In this document: piece by piece, positions 6,017-8,146 of the stretch | How the letters are laid out: every line of letters begins with the position of its first letter | Position numbering within the stretch: the first letter of the stretch is position 1 | Assembly: GCA_029261375.1 (NCBI GenBank) | Contig: JAJDBL010000381.1 | Location: 1 to 8,146 of the forward strand | Source: Nitrospirales bacterium | Lineage (GTDB): Bacteria > Nitrospirota > Nitrospiria > Nitrospirales > UBA2166 | Length of the DNA: 8,146 nt | Direction of reading: 5' to 3' | Notes under the pieces: model-generated | Databases searched by the model: none | The model's input: only the letters and a program-made list of their open reading frames with translations | What the model was told of the DNA's origin: nothing | Position numbers and translations under genes: made by a program

Positions 6017-6229
6017 ATGCAACAAAGCAGTGTTGGACGAAAACTGGTGAAGGTCATGCGTGGATCGATGATGCTGTGCCCCAGCTGCTATGACTCAGTG
6101 GTCGAAGAGAAGCTGATGGACAAGAACACCTATGTTGAGGATTATCATGCGTTGTTCGATACAATCTGCCCTGGGTGCGATGATTTGAATCGGCCGTTGG
6201 TCGATGACATGCTAGGCAGCTCCGAGTAA
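6017..6229 (+). CDS. Small CxxC...CxxC protein, function unknown
   Basis: A 70-residue soluble protein. CPSC at 21-24 and CPGC at 51-54 form a probable zinc-ribbon-like or metal/redox site with 26 residues between the pairs. The N-terminus is basic (GRKLVKVMRG) and the C-terminus acidic (DDLNRPLVDDMLGSSE). There is no signal peptide. I do not recognise a named family. The gene looks real: AGGAGAGG sits 4 bases before the ATG, and it follows the sulfurtransferase gene by 34 bases on the same strand, so the two are probably co-transcribed. A role as a sulfur acceptor or metal-binding partner of the sulfurtransferase is possible but only inferred from position. The TAA stop lies inside the inverted end of the downstream repeat element. 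Confidence 0.8.
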   Translation: MQQSSVGRKLVKVMRGSMMLCPSCYDSVVEEKLMDKNTYVEDYHALFDTICPGCDDLNRPLVDDMLGSSE

Positions 6230-6352
6230 TGATGTCCCCAAAGCCCACCAGCGGCGTTCTCATCCCATTTTTCGTGCTCACGTACGTGTAGTACGCTCCG
6301 CGCGAAAAATGGGTCTTCGGCCTTGCTGGCCGACCGTTTTGAACATCATTAC
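6226..6352. repeat. 127-bp hairpin element with 10-bp perfect inverted ends
   Basis: The ends GTAATGATGT (6226-6235) and ACATCATTAC (6343-6352) are perfect inverted repeats. Inside, CCAGC (6248-6252) can pair with GCTGG (6325-6329). CCCATTTTTCGTGC (6264-6277) pairs with GCGCGAAAAATGGG (6300-6313) through 14 bp including one G-T pair, and CGTAC/GTACG (6281-6295) forms the tip. The whole element can fold as one long imperfect hairpin. It fills the space between two convergent genes, and both stop codons lie in the inverted ends. Its plan resembles a dispersed intergenic repeat I recall from Nitrospirota and some deltaproteobacterial genomes, but copy number cannot be tested here. Confidence 0.65.
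6317..6338. terminator. Terminator-like hairpin inside the element
   Basis: TCGGCC and GGCCGA form a 6-bp stem with loop TTGCT, followed on the plus strand by CCGTTTT. On the minus strand the same stem is followed within a few bases by a five-T run. It could therefore end transcripts of both the CxxC-protein gene and the S9 peptidase gene. It competes with the longer fold of the element. Confidence 0.45.
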
Positions 6353-8146
6353 GAATACACGACGTACTGTTTGAGAAAGGCTTCTACCGACGTATAAAAT
6401 TTCTCGATCGTTTCGGCTTTTCGCCACCCGTGTTCTTCCCCCTCGTAGAGATGGTATTCGTGAGGGATTCTGTTCTGCTTGAGCGCCTTCACCATGTCTT
6501 CTGCCTGGTCTTTTGGAACGACTCTATCTTGGTCGCCTTGGAAGATCGCGAGGGGATCACGGATCTTGTCAGCTGAAAAGATGGGTGAGCGTTCTCGATA
6601 GATCGCGCTTGATTCGGGTAGTGGGCCGAGGAGCGATTCGAGATAGTGAGATTCGAACTTGTGGGTTTCGGCATCCAGCGTAAACAGGTTAGAGATACCG
6701 TACAAACAGATTCCGGCTTTGAAGAACCCAGGTCTGACGGTTAATGTTCGTAGTACTGTATAGCCACCAGCGCTTCCTCCCATGATGACGAGGCGTTCTG
6801 GATGAGCCAGCTTCGCATCAACCAGATGTTGGCCCCCACTGACGGCGTCTTCAACATCAAACACGCCCCAATTTCCACTGAGGGCTTGCCGATAGACTTT
6901 TCCATATCCTGTGCTTCCACGATAGTTTACTTCTAACACTGCATATCCACGCGTCGCGAAGAACTGGTTTGCTGGGCTGAAGCTTGTGTCACGTTGTCCA
7001 GTGGGCCCACCATGGATTTGAATGATAGCCGGGGGAAGATCGCGTCCTTCGAATTGAGGGTTGTGGGGAGCATAGTAGATCCCATGAATAGTGTCGCCGG
7101 ATTCTGATGTCCAGTGAATAGGCTTGGGTGTTGTCAGGTCCTCTGACGAAATAGATTCATCGGTCGCTCGTGCGCAGATTCCGACATTTTCGTTTGACGA
7201 ATAGGTGAGTATCCGTGATGGGGTGGTGCCGGATGATGCAATCACCGCGATCAACGATTCTGTTGGCGAGACCGCAATCTGTCCGAATGATTGATAGTCT
7301 GATAATCCCTCCACATCAGATGCCGTTCCATTCTTGATGTCGACGACACGAGGTTGACACCGACCATGGTCGTTGCCCAAAACATAGATATGTGTCCCGT
7401 CATGATGAAATCCAAACGTTCTCCGTCCTTGGGTCCATGCGGGAATCCCGTGCTCTACCGGTTCATTGATAAGAGGTTGAGAGCGTTGTTCCTTTATGTC
7501 GTACGTCCAAAGGTTTCCCCAGCCTGATTCATCTGAAATGTACGCGATTGAGGTTCCATCGGGAGAGAATTCCGGCTGGAAAATAGATGTCTCCGCATTC
7601 CCGGCAATCGCAGTTGGCGTATCGATGTGAGGCATTCCACCTTCAGGTATTCGTACCTTTGCTAGCATCAATCGGGTTCCATCCCATGGCATTTGGGGAT
7701 GATTCCATTCAATCCAGGCCAGCCATTCGCTGGAGGGATGCCAGGATGGCTGCATATAGAAATCCGCACGGGCCGCTAGTATCTGCGGCCACTGTGTTCC
7801 CTCGGCATCGACAATGGCTAGAACATCCGTGCCTTGGTGGGAGTGGACGTAGACCAACCAGTTCCCATCTGGCGAGAGGTTTGGTGCTGCCGAGTATCCG
7901 TAGCCTGGTGTGATGGGTTTCGCGCTTCCAGCATTGAGCGGTTGCCGGTACAGACGTCCAGACTGTTCGGCGAAGTACACGTGTCCATGCCCGACGGTAA
8001 ATTCTCCCCCGCCATATCCAACCTTCGCACGGACGGAGAGCGTTGTCGTGAGGTCACGCGGTGCGTGACCGTCGTCGCGTAGACAGACAAGGACTCCGCG
8101 GTCTGATCGTTCTTCCAGCCAGACGAGGGTGCGTCCATCAGAATCC
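6349..8146 (-). CDS. S9-family serine peptidase (prolyl oligopeptidase / acylaminoacyl-peptidase type), 5' end outside window
   Basis: The visible 598 residues cover most of an S9-type serine peptidase; the reading frame is open to the window edge, so the start is missing. The N-terminal part is a beta-propeller with repeated blades such as SPDGNWLVYV, HPSSEWLAWIEW, FSPDGTSIAYISD and WGNLWTYD, which gates substrate access. The C-terminal alpha/beta-hydrolase domain has IQIHGGPTGQ (oxyanion strand), YRGSTGYG, the nucleophile motif GGSAGG (Ser codon at 6774-6772), the Asp in GDQDRVVP and the His in GEEHGWRK. Numbered from the first visible residue, Ser, Asp and His are about 458, 540 and 572. 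The layout matches subfamily S9C, which removes acylated or short N-terminal residues from peptides. No signal peptide can be judged. The gene converges on the CxxC-protein gene and its stop lies in the end of the hairpin element. Confidence 0.92.
   Translation of the reverse strand, partial: DSDGRTLVWLEERSDRGVLVCLRDDGHAPRDLTTTLSVRAKVGYGGGEFTVGHGHVYFAEQSGRLYRQPLNAGSAKPITPGYGYSAAPNLSPDGNWLVYVHSHQGTDVLAIVDAEGTQWPQILAARADFYMQPSWHPSSEWLAWIEWNHPQMPWDGTRLMLAKVRIPEGGMPHIDTPTAIAGNAETSIFQPEFSPDGTSIAYISDESGWGNLWTYDIKEQRSQPLINEPVEHGIPAWTQGRRTFGFHHDGTHIYVLGNDHGRCQPRVVDIKNGTASDVEGLSDYQSFGQIAVSPTESLIAVIASSGTTPSRILTYSSNENVGICARATDESISSEDLTTPKPIHWTSESGDTIHGIYYAPHNPQFEGRDLPPAIIQIHGGPTGQRDTSFSPANQFFATRGYAVLEVNYRGSTGYGKVYRQALSGNWGVFDVEDAVSGGQHLVDAKLAHPERLVIMGGSAGGYTVLRTLTVRPGFFKAGICLYGISNLFTLDAETHKFESHYLESLLGPLPESSAIYRERSPIFSADKIRDPLAIFQGDQDRVVPKDQAEDMVKALKQNRIPHEYHLYEGEEHGWRKAETIEKFYTSVEAFLKQYVVYS

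Overview
This window looks like a chromosomal segment of a Gram-negative, respiring bacterium. Exported proteins with signal peptides, an outer-membrane beta-barrel and a membrane-anchored five-heme cytochrome c all point that way. My best guess is Nitrospira or a relative (phylum Nitrospirota). That rests on the gene mix and on the style of the intergenic hairpin at 6226-6352, which resembles a repeat family I recall from that group; no search was run.

Layout. Positions 1-232 (minus) are the 5' end of an aldo/keto reductase gene. It is divergent from, and overlaps by 18 bp, a plus-strand gene (215-1219) for an exported HEXXH metallopeptidase with a C-terminal membrane anchor. That gene converges on an outer-membrane beta-barrel gene (1377-2030, minus), with a strong hairpin between them (1243-1276). 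The barrel gene has a good sigma70-type promoter at 2111-2139 and is divergent from a histone-deacetylase-family amidohydrolase gene (2236-3186, plus). The divergent spacer holds a perfect 12-bp palindrome.

The stretch 3187-3720 is a probable mobile unit. Three copies of a GC-rich palindromic repeat surround a small Vsr-like (DUF559) nuclease gene (3331-3720). Its stop codon overlaps the start of the cytochrome c gene (3717-5051). A two-domain rhodanese sulfurtransferase (5149-5982) and a 70-residue CxxC...CxxC protein (6017-6229) follow on the same strand and form a likely operon. A 127-bp imperfect-palindrome element with 10-bp perfect inverted ends (6226-6352) separates these from the convergent S9-family serine peptidase gene (6349-8146, minus), whose 5' end lies outside the window.

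How the genes may work together. The cytochrome, rhodanese and CxxC protein could form a small redox/sulfur module, but this is inferred from adjacency only. The other genes look like unrelated housekeeping or envelope functions. No tRNA, rRNA, CRISPR array or classical insertion sequence was recognised. No stretch longer than 300 bases lacks a gene. The most interesting structure is the repeat-flanked nuclease cassette, whose layout recalls REPIN/RAYT elements but with a nuclease in place of the REP-associated transposase.
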